Source: Patagioenas fasciata (Eukaryota > Chordata > Aves > Columbiformes > Columbidae). Taken from it: DNA of 64,000 nucleotides. The position numbers were made by a program, and so were the translations under genes. The number at the start of each line of letters is the position of its first letter. The stretch's first letter is position 1. The notes below the pieces were generated by a model that was given only the letters and a program-made list of their open reading frames with translations, did no database searches and was not told the origin of the DNA. Below are positions 24,403-36,400 of this stretch, piece after piece. The stretch lies in contig NC_092526.1 in assembly GCF_037038585.1 (NCBI RefSeq), positions 4,984,001-5,048,000 on the forward strand, read 5' to 3'.

Positions 24403-24438
24403 AGCAATTGATTGCTTCTCAATAATAATTGATTATTG
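24403..24438. repeat. Two adjacent small palindromes with TGATT words
   Basis: AGCAAT-TG-ATTGCT at 24403-24416 is followed by CAATAAT and ATTATTG around a 5-nt spacer at 24420-24438. Together they carry two copies of TTGATT and resemble composite PBX/HOX-type sites. Confidence 0.6.
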
Positions 24439-25400
24439 GTCACTGAACCTTCCCCAAAGCACTTCACTGAAGGTGAGGACAGGTGATAAGTTCATTCTTA
24501 GCAGATCTAGGAAACAGAAAGGAAAGGTCCAAAAGAACCTTCGATTTGTACATCAGTTTCCATGATAAACACACCAAAGGGATAATAGAATATCCCAAAG
24601 CCTCGTTTGCCCGGAGGCGAATTGTAGAGATCATAGCAAGCCTGCAGAATCCTCCCTGTGGACTATGTAAGAAACATACATCATTTTTATATATGTCAGT
24701 TGTTCTTTGATTTGAAAATATTTCTACCCATTTAATTTATGTTTTTCAGTCAGTTTTCTTAAATTGTACAATTTAAGGGTTATATCAAACAATGAATATC
24801 ATTTCTGAATACCCCTAAAATGAAACAAACTGACAAAATAATGCAAGTCTCTTTAGTAGAAATGTACAAATATTGAAGCATCTATTGTCACTGACTTCAA
24901 AATCACTATACCCTTTTGATCTGCTTTATATCCATCAAAATTTTGGTCTGTAGTGACTGCCTTGATGCAACGTAACATAATGTTGGGAATATAACACGAT
25001 GCCACAGCTAAAATTTAAAGGCGAATGCTCTTATTTTTGGCTTAATCACCCACTGTCAATTTGGACAGCAGATATCCAATTTAAATTTATTGGACTGCAT
25101 GGAAGCCACTCAGACAATAAAGTATCCGTAGCTTTCGTAAAATGGTAAACATCATTTCTTGTTGGCTATTCAAAAGTATTTTGAACAGTTGAGACCAGTT
25201 TTTCTATCCTTTTTATGTTTACAGAAAAATGTAATTGTAAGCCTGACATATCACATCATCCATCTCTAGATAACCTTTTATATATATATAGATATACCGA
25301 ATTTTACAAGGACATGCCTTCTTTCTGGCAGTGAAATTTACAACCTGAATCATGACAAACGCAGCTTGTTTAAAGTTAGCCTGCTTCATTTCTAGAAGAT

Positions 25401-28400
25401 TTTTGTGCTAAAACGGGAAACAGATTGCACAATTACAATTGAAAAAGAAAATGCCCAAGATAGAGGGCTAAGGTTTAAGCAAGAGGAAACACTGGGACCA
25501 GCCTCCGTGCTCGCTTTCTGCTCAAAAAAGTGTTTCACATAATGAATGTGCTCACTTTTAAGAGGGTCTCATTCAGCCTTTGTGTTCCTTTCCTCAAAAG
25601 CAGAACAACAGTAGCAAATACTCAAATTACACATCACGTGCATGATCCAATCCGGCAACAAGATACGAAGGGCTATTCAGTCCTTACACCCAACCAGTCT
25701 TTACCAGCTCCTACATGTGGACCTGAAACAATAACTTAGGTGTTCAGACCCAAGTAGTTTAAATGGCAGGAGGTATTTTATGAATCTAGGAATTACTCTA
25801 TGAAAGACAAAAATCTTTGAATGATGGATGCAATGTATCTACACACTCGCTTTACGGAAAGGGATTTCTGTTTAAAGTCTCTTCAATCCAACCTCTGTTT
25901 GTGCACACAATTAGACGAGGAGATCATTTCCAAGCACAATGACTTGCAGGTGCAAATAGTGATACAGATAACAAACTATCTGATCTGTGGGCACAGATAG
26001 ATAGTTAGACATCTAGAATCCTTATGTGCAGCCATAAATAATTGCATCCTCAATTATTTATACAAATAAAGAGAGAAGGCCAGCCTGGGGGGGCAGAGAG
26101 GATAGGGGGAGAGAAAAAAATAAAGAATCAGCAAAGCAAAATAGTGCTTGATGCAGAACAGGTTACTTTTGGTGCTAAGTCCCAAATTTTTCAAAATACA
26201 GGGGCAATATCAGGGTTCCACATTACTGCCCCTCATGTCAAATATGGATTGACAATCCTTATTTTTAAATGCAAGGCCTTTTTAAATCTATGATTGCTTT
26301 AGGATTTGCACCATAGCAGATGAACTGATATAGTTGCTCTTGTGCAAAACGAAGCTATGAATCAGTCCTGTAAACAGTGGATTTCTTCAGTGCATTTGAT
26401 GACTGTTTGAAAATAGTTCTTGCTGCATTGTGTATTAGTTTTTATTGTGTCTGTTAAACAAGTGCGTGGATGCAACTGCAGAGAAGCCTGAAACTTTTCT
26501 TCTTCAAAAACATCCTCAAAACAACCCATTTCAAATAGACAAAGGATAAACAGGTTTTTATAAAAACAAGAAAAGTCCTCATCATGGGCTACTTAGGCAT
26601 ACATATGCAAGTAATATTAAGTATTACATAAATTATACTATCAAACATGTTAGAGACGTATATACAAACTATTAGAGATGTTATGAAGTTTGGAAAGGAA
26701 ATTATTTTAAAGTTTACATAATGACTGTGATCATTTTCCATTCCCCACATGAATATATATATTCCAGTGACTTTTCATCACATGACCATGAACACACATC
26801 TTCTATAGGCTCCTGCCTCAGTCATAACACAACGATTGGTTTGATGCAAAACTATCCGGTGTTTAATTTTTTCTATAGTACTCTCTCCTTAATTATACCA
26901 CAGTATTTAGGTTCTACTCCATATTATAAAGGTACTTGTATATTTTTCTGCAGCATCCAGAGAACAGAATGTGACTGTTCTCATTCTTAATTTATTTTAC
27001 AAGACCCATTGGAAATAAGAGGCTGTCATCATCTCAGTTGAAATCTCTACAATGGGAAATTTCAGGAACAAAGGGATTAAGATCAGAAGTATCTACTAAT
27101 TTTGTACATCTACCACAAGAAATTTAGAAGCTGATTTTTCATTTTCAGAATAGGGTTAGATAGTACTTTACGGGGTTTCGTGAGTGGAGTGAGCAGCCAG
27201 AAGTTGTGCAGTCACATCCTGAGGTCTCAGGTCAGATCTCCAGCAAATGAAGAGCACGTCAACAGTGACAAACCGTAAAGACAAAAGCAGGAATCGGCGA
27301 TGAGAAGAGTTGATGTGAGCCCTGTGAGAGGCCTGACTCATCTCTCCTTTCCATATCTCAACTTATTTTTTCATGCAGTTCCCTTACTAATTCCTTGTAT
27401 GCTTTCAGACTATATAAGACACAGTCAAATCCCTAATTTACTCGAAAGACTATTTTCTGTGCAGTGAAAGATCTAAGAGTTCTCTGAAAAAGACAGAGTG
27501 TGATCTCGTCACTGAAGGCTCTATCATGACACACATATGTGCTTGCAGTGCTCATTTAAATCCACGTAGTTCTCATGTTTCCTAACCTCTGAACGCCTTA
27601 TTCAAACCACAGAGACATTCTAAAATACTAGGGTTTTTTGTCTTATTTTCTACTGCTTTTTTTATAGTAAAAACTCCAAGCCCAGAGATGTTATTTCAAC
27701 ATACCATACAGATTTCTCCTACTTGCAGTGTCCCTTCAGAAGAGCCAGGACCAATTCTCCCCTTGTCCTTCCCAAGTTCTCCACTCTTTTATGCAAACAG
27801 CCGTTCCCAGCTCTTCCTTCCTTGCCCCTACATACATGGCAACCCTTAATTCTGGCCGTATTAATTAGGTTAGGAGAAAAACAACACAATAATTTCAATA
27901 TTTACATGCTAGAAACAATGTCTTACTGGTGAGGAATAAGAGTATATAACTGTGCATAGGAACCTCTTCCATGGGTTACTGTATGGTATGGGCTGAGAGG
28001 CTCTATGTAAACAATCTTCTTGCTCCCCCATCTTTCTTTTTCAACCATCCCTCCCTTAATCCTTTCTCTTTTCCCTTATCTTCTACATCTCTTTTCTTTC
28101 TGTTAATAAGCTTCCCTGTGTCCTTTCCCTAAACTTTACATTTATCCCCAGAATAATGGATTTAAAAAACAAAACACCAGAAGTACACAGCTAAGAAGAC
28201 TGATGTCTTTAATTGTACAAGTTTCTCCTTTGTCTTCCTTTACATACATAGCTCTTTTCAGATGGCAATTACTCAGGACAAAGAAAGTCCCTGGGCTCTA
28301 GATGTGTATCTTGGAAGTGCCTGGCATATTTTATCTGTTACTATTGGATAAAAAACACATAGTAATAATAGTCATTTTGTATGGTTTTATTTCCCATGTT

Positions 28401-30177
28401 CTACATGCAACTCGTGTGAATGCGTTGCTATGACAAAAGGCTTTCCCCTATGCAACAAAATTTGACTCTGATAGCTACTGGAATGGTTGGAGAGGACCAT
28501 CAATTGATCAGGTTACCATTTTTAATTGATAGCTTATTGCCCATCATGCTAAGGCAGCCCACTTAAAAACATTACTTACCATTTACAACATTTGCCACCT
28601 GCTCCTCATGCTTTACAATATTGATGGATCATAGCAAAGAATGTGTGCTGTGGACATTTTCAGGGTTATTGGTGAATTTTAGTCTTATATTTTGTTTTAA
28701 GAGCAGGTTGGAAAAATATAGCCCACTAGTTAGATATTCCTTTGTTTAACCTCTTTCCGAACAAAATCAAAAGTTTCATTTCTTTGTCTACTAGGAGAAG
28801 GGTGGCCTCAGAGGCAAAACGTAGTGTAATATGTGGAAAGTGCTGAAGCACAATATCTGATTTATATGTAATTCTTAAATGCTATATTGTTTAAAAGACA
28901 AAAAAAAAATAGTTACTCGAAAACCTATTGCAGCCTAACACAATAGTACAGCCTTGAGGAGGGTCTGATAATAATGACTGTAAACAGTGAATCTTCACTC
29001 GAGATAGCATCCATGGCTCAAGTTCAGAGAAACAGCAACCTAGAACTATATTTTTGGATTTCCTCTATCAATGAAGACAAACTGCTTTTGTTTTTATTCA
29101 AGACAAACATTTGTGCTTGTGGTAAGAGTTTAGAAGACATGAAAACAACATCAGCCCATAGAGCAATGTCTGCCCAAATGCACAAAGCTAAGAAAGCCTT
29201 CTTAAAAAATACCGCCAATTTACCCCTTCCAGTGCTCAATAATAAGCCATTTGGACACCTATAAGAATAATTTAATTGCAACATTATTATCCTTTTACTT
29301 CTATGAGAGCAATTTCAAAAGGAGATTAAGAACCTCAGACCTGCATATCTCTTAGGTCTGATACATAATTCTTAGCAAATCAGGGCTGATTTCTGGAAGA
29401 AATCAGCTCCTTCTTCTGCTACAACCTAATGCAGTCTTGCACTCTACCAAAAATTCCAGTTTCTCTCTCAGGTCCAGACACAGGAGAGGAGCTGGGGATG
29501 TCTGTCAGGGACCGCTCGCTCACCAAAACCATATTCCCCATCCTCTGCAAATCTCCCCATCCTCTTTCGGTTCTCCAAATACTAAGCTTCATCTTCTGGA
29601 AAGCAAATAATCTTGTTTTCCCTTCTGTTCATCTGAATTTTAGTCCTGATATTGTTGGAGACAACTTGAAATAGGAATAGAAACGGGACAACACAAGATC
29701 TTACCCTTGAATATCTCAGCATTCAAGCAGTTTTAAAGCCATAGTTGAGTCAAATATGGATTTCCACAGGAGCTTTTAGTTATTTAAAGCCATATACACA
29801 ACATGTGGGTGTCATCATGCTTAGGAATCCCACAGTAGCAGATCAGACAAGATACTGCATGGTTCTCCCTTTACAGGGTTTTATAGGAAGCCTAGCTTTT
29901 AAATCACTACCGTCTTTAGACTTTATGCCTCCTTAGATGTACATGGAGGGAACAGAACTAATACAGTTGGATTAAAATGGTGGAAGGTGGTGTTAATTAG
30001 TATTTGAACATTAACATCATATTTTTCTCATTACTTTTTCAAGCAACATTTCTTACAAGAAGTAATACATTGTCAATACAAATTCTCAATAGGAATATGG
30101 CTTAATACCATGCAATTGGCTTTTTATCAAATTCCGCTGGAGCAACTTCTCTGCCATCTGAGCAGGTTTTTTGCTAA
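25401..30177. other. Gene-free AT-rich DNA
   Basis: Unique-looking sequence. A pyrimidine-rich stretch at about 28021-28140 (C/T with few purines) is the only conspicuous low-complexity feature. A pair of overlapping frames at 28974-29284 (96 codons plus, 86 minus) and others up to 89 codons show no recognisable domain. Confidence 0.5.
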
Positions 30178-30259
30178 ATGCCACTGAAGTGGCATCACTT
30201 CAAAACAACACTAGACAAGGTTTTGTTTGGTTTTGTGCTTTGTTTTCAGCACAAAGCAC
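30178..30259. repeat. Two perfect hairpins 40 bp apart
   Basis: The first has arms ATGCCACT and AGTGGCAT around GA (30178-30195). The second has arms GTGCTTTGT and ACAAAGCAC around a 7-nt loop (30235-30259). Both are exact. They could be factor-binding palindromes, remains of an inverted-repeat element, or chance. Confidence 0.6.
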
Positions 30260-33200
30260 CGCTGCCTGAAAATGGGAATAATGAGATGTGGCACCTAGAA
30301 ATCACCATGGTCAGATAGCGAGAGGTTCAGGGAGAATACTCTTTTTTATGATATTGGAGACCAACATCCATGTAATACTGTGAAGTACTCCAAAACAACA
30401 AACTACCATATGTCAGGCAACCCTGCCTACACTGTTTGGAAACCAGTTAATACTTTTTCGTTTGCTGCTTTATACATGAAGGAAGGAAGACAAGGCTCTA
30501 ACTATCAAGTTCTTTTTCTTCTTCTTTGAGAAACTTTAGGTTGCTGTAGTAATCAAACACAGTAATATTTATTCATGAGTATGTTTGAAAATAGCCTATG
30601 TATTTCAACTGCTGTATCAGGTGGTTAAACACAAAGTGCCCTCAGATACAGCTGTATCTCAGGTTTTCTTTGTCTATATTCAGACACACTTAATTTGAGA
30701 TAACCATACTGAATCATATAAAAATCACATTTCCTATCATTTAGCCATAAAATTTAAAATATTTGACAAATCCGTAAAGTTAAAAGACATTATGATACCT
30801 ATGCTGCTCAAAATTATCTACTTCGGAGGAACCTGCCCAGTGAAGAACAGGTTAGAGGTGGCATTTTCACCTTTTATCGAGAATTTCTCATGCTTGGTCA
30901 ACTCAACAATAATTTTTAGCAGCACAGTAAATACCCTATAGTTATTTTATTTGGTAGTAAAGCTGGGTTTACAGAAGGCAATAGAAAACCTTGAAACCTG
31001 TAGAAAATGTTTTCAAAATGAAGGCTCAAAATAATCTCTTGCCGAAAAGAAAGAAGTATCAATACGTGTAATTTTGATTTTTACTGATCAAGTTCTGAAA
31101 TAAACTTAATAGAAAAATCATACCAGTTATTTTGTAAATTTACAAATAGATAGTAAAGCTTTTGCAAAATTGGATGGGAAGATTTGTTATCTATTGTTTC
31201 CACTTCTAATATACATGTGTAAAGCATTTACTAGTGTACTGCTTTATAAACAGCACAAGATGGAAGTATCTGAACACTTAGGTTGTCACCTTAAAACAAA
31301 CTGTCACACATTTTTCTTCACACATTTGAAACCCAACTTATCAACCTTAACAAGTGTTGTTATCAAAAGAATTTTGGTGCCTTTGTTCTTTCCCTTTTGC
31401 AAGTAAATTACACTTTTAGGATTTATTAAGACAAGAAACAATTTTTGAATAGCAGGTCAAAACTCTCTATGGAAAAATTCTCATTACTTTCTAGCCTGAA
31501 GCAGTATTTACCACTCCAACTTATCCATCTTTTTCCTGTTTTTTATATATCTATATTTCCAGAATCTTGTTTCTGTGCCTAATGCTATAACATTGCAGCA
31601 GTTTGTTCAAAGCAACACTCTTATTTTTGCTCTTAGCCGGTGCTATACAAACCCTGATCAATTATTGAAGTGTAAGCCCTGAAGTAACACAGCCATTACT
31701 GCAGCAGGCAGATAAAAATGGAACACTTTTAGCTACAGTATATTTACTTTAGAGTTTCAGCAAACAAACCAACAAGTTAAACTACCTTGTCTTTCACTTT
31801 GTTTGATGTACTAATATTTCCTGCATGTTCAGAAGTCTTTCTTTTAAAACAAAGTTACTGAAATGTACTGCTTGTTTGTGAGAATACCTAAGCTTAAATA
31901 TTTGCATGAAACAGCCTTGAGATATAGAAAAGGCAGCATTAAAGTAGTACAAATCTAATAGAGAAGCTGCTATCTGTAGTGCCATAAGAGCCACAGCTTT
32001 TTATGAGCTGTTTGGTATTTCAAGTTCGCCAAACTGCAGAGCCTGCATATTGTAATGACATTAAAAATTATGCTGGGAGGTATCTTAAACAACAAACAAC
32101 ATCACTGAGAAAAGTATTCATTAAAGAAGAAAAAAAAAAAGAAATCAAATTAGAGGTGTTGGAAATTTCTCATGAAAATCAACTGCTAATCACTTGTGGA
32201 CTTTTCTCCTTCTGCAGTTCACTCCTTTACTCACAAAGGAGTGCCCAAGATGTAATTTTTTGTTAAAATGCTCTCTTATTTAATTATACAGAGTCTATTT
32301 GATAGCGACGCCAGTTCAAGACTACAACTATTCATCTTCTGATGGTGCTGCATGTGCATCTGCACACAAGATATAATGTTTTTCAGTTTAAATGTCTGTT
32401 CTGGGTTTTAAGGACTGAATGATAGTGAAGATGACTGGAAACATTCCAGATTTTCCTATATAAGCTGCTTAGCAAAACCAAAAATTAGTACTTATGCTAC
32501 AGAACTAATAATGTTCGACATTTGCATTTTATCACTTGCAATATGAGGAACGGGAAGAACTTGTCCCAGCAAGTTTGGGGGAAACTATAAAAACTCAGTT
32601 TTAGAGATGGATGTGTAAAAAAAGCTTGTATAGTTTTGCTCAGTTCTCAGCCGTTCTTTTTTTTCTGGTTCCCAGGGGAAAGCAGGCGGTGTGGCTTGCA
32701 AACACCATACGTGAACGGCTTATGAAAAATGATCTCATGAATACATAAGTATGTCATCACATCCCACTTGAAGGCATTTGATAACTGGATGTAGCAGCCA
32801 TGAGTAAAAAAAGCTATATGTACTTAGGTGTTTTCATAGGTTTGGACAAAAAAAAAAGTAAGTAGCATGAAGAGGTGTTCATGGGGTTTTGGTTTGGGGT
32901 TTTTTAAAATTATTATTTACAGGCAAAAGTGTGTAACATTTGCATTCCACAGAATATTCACAAATATTTTCCCTGACCTTGGCAGTACTACTTGTTTACA
33001 TAAGTAATATGTACAGGGCCACATAAGCAGAGATCACATCATTTCCACAAAGACATGAACTTCCCAAAATTTATTTTAGCTTTGAAAAATATGACAAGGA
33101 AGGAATCATTCCTTCTTGGCCACAAAGAAAGCACCTAGTTCTATTGGGGAATTGTGGAAACTTGGTGCTGCTCAGATCCTACTCAAGGTACTCCAGTTGG

Positions 33201-33338
33201 TGGGGAACAGTCAGGTAGGAGCTCTGTTCTTGCCCAGATATGAGTAGATGACCTCTGTGCTTTCCACACCACTCTTTGCTCACTTCTGGACATGGGATGA
33301 ACCCAAACCCTTCAAATGTGAGATAAATAAAACAAGTA
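30260..33338. other. Gene-free AT-rich DNA
   Basis: Unique-looking sequence containing a 9-bp-arm hairpin at 32220-32243 (CACTCCTTT / AAAGGAGTG) and a G/T-only word run at 32883-32906 (GGGG TTTT GG TTT GGGG TTTTTT). 33110-33338 is GC-richer and directly precedes a CR1 end, but it does not itself read as CR1. Confidence 0.5.
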
Positions 33339-33495
33339 GAGGTGGTGGATGCCCCAGTCCCTGGAGACATCCCAGGCCAGGCTGGACGGGGCTCTGAGCA
33401 ACCTGAGCTGGTGAAGATGTCCCTGCTGATGGCAGGGGTGGCACTGGGTGAATGTGGAAGGTTCCTTCCAACCCAAACTATTCTATGATTCTATG
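33339..33495 (+). mobile_element. CR1 LINE 3' end, moderately young
   Basis: The sequence has the classical bird CR1 terminal region: GATGCCCCAGTCCCTGGAGA, then a block with CAGGCTGGACGGGGCTCTGA, then AAGATGTCCCTGCTGATGGC, and finally TTCCTTCCAACCCAAACTAT closing with the octamer ATTCTATG twice. It is 5'-truncated, as most CR1 copies are. Low divergence from the familiar consensus suggests it is younger than the copies at 0.25, 10.6 and 40 kb. This copy is the best single indicator that the DNA is avian. The short minus-strand frames over it are by-products. Confidence 0.92.
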
Positions 33496-36400
33496 TACGT
33501 GTACACATGGGCATGCATCCATACAGATGAAGTAAAAACTACAATTTCAAGACAAAAATCACCACAGACTTTTTTTTACACATTATCTATGGGTGATTAC
33601 TAACCATGTCAAACTGTCTCTTTTCACCTTTCATTTCAATTCATCTTATTTTTAAGAAGTTGAAATCATAATGAATGTAAACAACTTCTTTATCTTTCAT
33701 TTTATTTTTATCTTTCGAACCAGTACATCTGAGCCTGGTAACATATTCAAGGTATGCCTCAAATACTTGGAAGCAAAAACCTTTTCATTTGAACATTCAA
33801 TTCACTGAAAGTGAGGTAGCCAATTTGTTGTTGCAAGCGTCTGTGCTATTATTTTTAGAGCTTTCTGGCAGACAGCTTATGAAAGGTGGTTTGTATAAAG
33901 CAGCAACATAATTTGAAAAAGTGCAAAAAGGGAATCTACAGTGATGCATGTCTTTGTGAAACTGCTCTTTATTTAAATATTGCACTGGATAGTAGAAACA
34001 GCCTGACTGGATTTATGAGGTGTGAAGCTATGTCTCGTAATGATTAACATTAGAATCACAATTTAGACCTGAGGTCAGACTCCAGATACTACATTAACCT
34101 TCTCATTTTTAAGAAAATCTGGAGCTTTCATTATTATTATAGCCCTTATTAAAACAAAGATGTTGTTGAGTTCACTGCTTGTTTCAAATGAGTCAGGGAA
34201 GCAGGATCAGACCTTTGAAACTTCTCTTCATTACTATGCTCATCCAGCTCACCTTTTCTTAGAAGAGCCTTGCATACTTATGCTGGAATGGGGAAAAATG
34301 CCTTCTTTTTACAAAAATTTTATAAAATACTCCAAAACATGGGTAATCTCTCTTGCAGTCGCCAATTTCAGATATGTTTGTCATGAAATAGCTACTGTGT
34401 GAGTTACATCAGATAAACAGTCCTCTAAATCCTGAATATCTGGGTAATCATCCTTAACATACGCACAAAAGATGTGTTCGTGTCCTATTTTTTAAACTGT
34501 TCCCTACAAGCACTGTAATGTCCCACTTGAAGAACAACAGATCCACAAGCCCAGGGTTCAGCTGGCTGAAGAGAGCTTGAGGAGGGCATGGAAATCAATG
34601 GATGCTGTTTCAAAATTTATCCCATGAGTTCATATGCCATCAGCAAGAATTTCTATTTGTTTGATGGCTCCTAGTAGCCCTCCTCCTGCAGGAAATTTGA
34701 GGATCTCAGAGTCACAAGGAAGCTTTGAGCCTAACGTGTCTATGCAGGCTGCTTATTCTGAGCATGCAACAAACCCCTTCTGCATTTTCGAGGAGCACAA
34801 GGTCTACTGCACATGTGTATTATGATCCTTCTGCAGACATGTGGGCAATATGGCATTCCCTGGGTCTACCGGACTCTAGTTGCTCAGGGCAAGCGTAACC
34901 CACAGCGTGAGTCCATGGAAAACAATTATTAAAACAACTAACCTCACCTCCTCCCTCAAAAACCAACAAAAATACAGTAGCCAGCTACAACTACAATCTT
35001 GTTATTTTCTCTGTCCTACCTCTGTCGCTGTTACTGCTATTCATATTTCATTCCCATGTAGAAAAAGAGACAGAATCAATTTATATCCATCTATCCATAG
35101 TTTTACTTACGACTTAGATTATTCAAGTATTTTAAGACTAAAAGTAGCTGAGCAGGTGAATCTTAAACCAGATCCACTTTTAGTCTCAGCAAATCACAGA
35201 CAAATGGCTGAATCAGGAATCTCCCACTACATGAAACACTTGTCAGATACAGAAATCACTGTAGGGCAATACTACAAATTCATCTCTTAGATATCTTTTA
35301 AAATTGAAGCCTTTATAGAGATACTGGCAAATTATCTTATATTTTGAATGTCAAAAACTTATAAATAGCAATCCTAATCATATCCCATGTAGCATCATCC
35401 CTTAATGAAAGGACGCATGTCTTCAGGTAGTACCACTGACTGTTTTGTTATGACTGGACTGTGCATCACATAAATATAGAGAACTGGGAAACTGTCATAC
35501 TGTAGGAAGCAAGTTCAAAGGAAGTTTTCAGGGAAAAAAGGTAGATGCCTGTTACTACTTATGAATGCAGAGTATCTGTAAAGACAAGTAAAATAGCTCC
35601 ATTTTAACTAGTTGCACATTCAACTGACAATTTACATTGTTCACCAACAGAAGTTCCAAAGCATATATCATGTGAAAAATTCAATTCAGAAACATTTACA
35701 AAACCTCTAGATTGCATACTAAGTATTCTCTTGATCTTATGACATTCAACCTACAATGGGTACAATGGAGAATAACTCTAATTTTGCATATTCATTATAT
35801 CTTTTTTAAAAAAAACCCAACACAACATTTTAATGTCACACAGCAACAAAAGCTATTCACGGGCCAAAGCCCAGTCACTTAGGTTTACCCTAGACTGATG
35901 ATTATACATCAAAATGTCAGGACATATGTATTTACCAAGTTTGATGAAGAAAATCTGACAAATACTATTTAAGATAAGTGGCGTTTTCTCCTAATTGTTT
36001 TCAGATGAAGGAATGAGAACCTAATGCCCTCCTTCTTGGGTGGAACACTAAATGGCTTCAAAAACTCATGTTTATACAATGTATTGGTGCACACTCTAAA
36101 AGGAGAATTGAAACAGGCATATCCATATATAAATGTATCTTAGGTATATGTAGTCAGAACTGAAAAAGAAAACAGGAAAAAATACCCTGGATTAACCAAT
36201 CATTATTTACGTTTGTTTGTTGTCTTTTCTCAGTTTGATATGTCATCTCAATCACCCTCATTTTCTTGGCACTGCTGTGGTTTTGACAACTGTAAATGTT
36301 TCAGCTAGTGTCAAATTTACTCAAATGAATCATTTACTATAGGTGGATCACATAGAAAAGACAAACTCTTTTAACAGTCTTCCAGGCTACTGTGATATAT

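Larger units (their letters stand above)
22891..25400. other. Repeat-poor, motif-dense stretch, possible conserved regulatory DNA
   Basis: About 2.5 kb with no recognisable transposon or microsatellite. It carries several exact palindromes built on TAAT, ATTG and GATATC words (24015-24038, 24403-24438) and GC-bearing words such as CAGCTGCGGCAGC at about 24280. The density of homeodomain, PBX-like (TGATTG) and E-box words suggests a developmental enhancer cluster. This is inference from texture, not from alignment. Confidence 0.3.
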
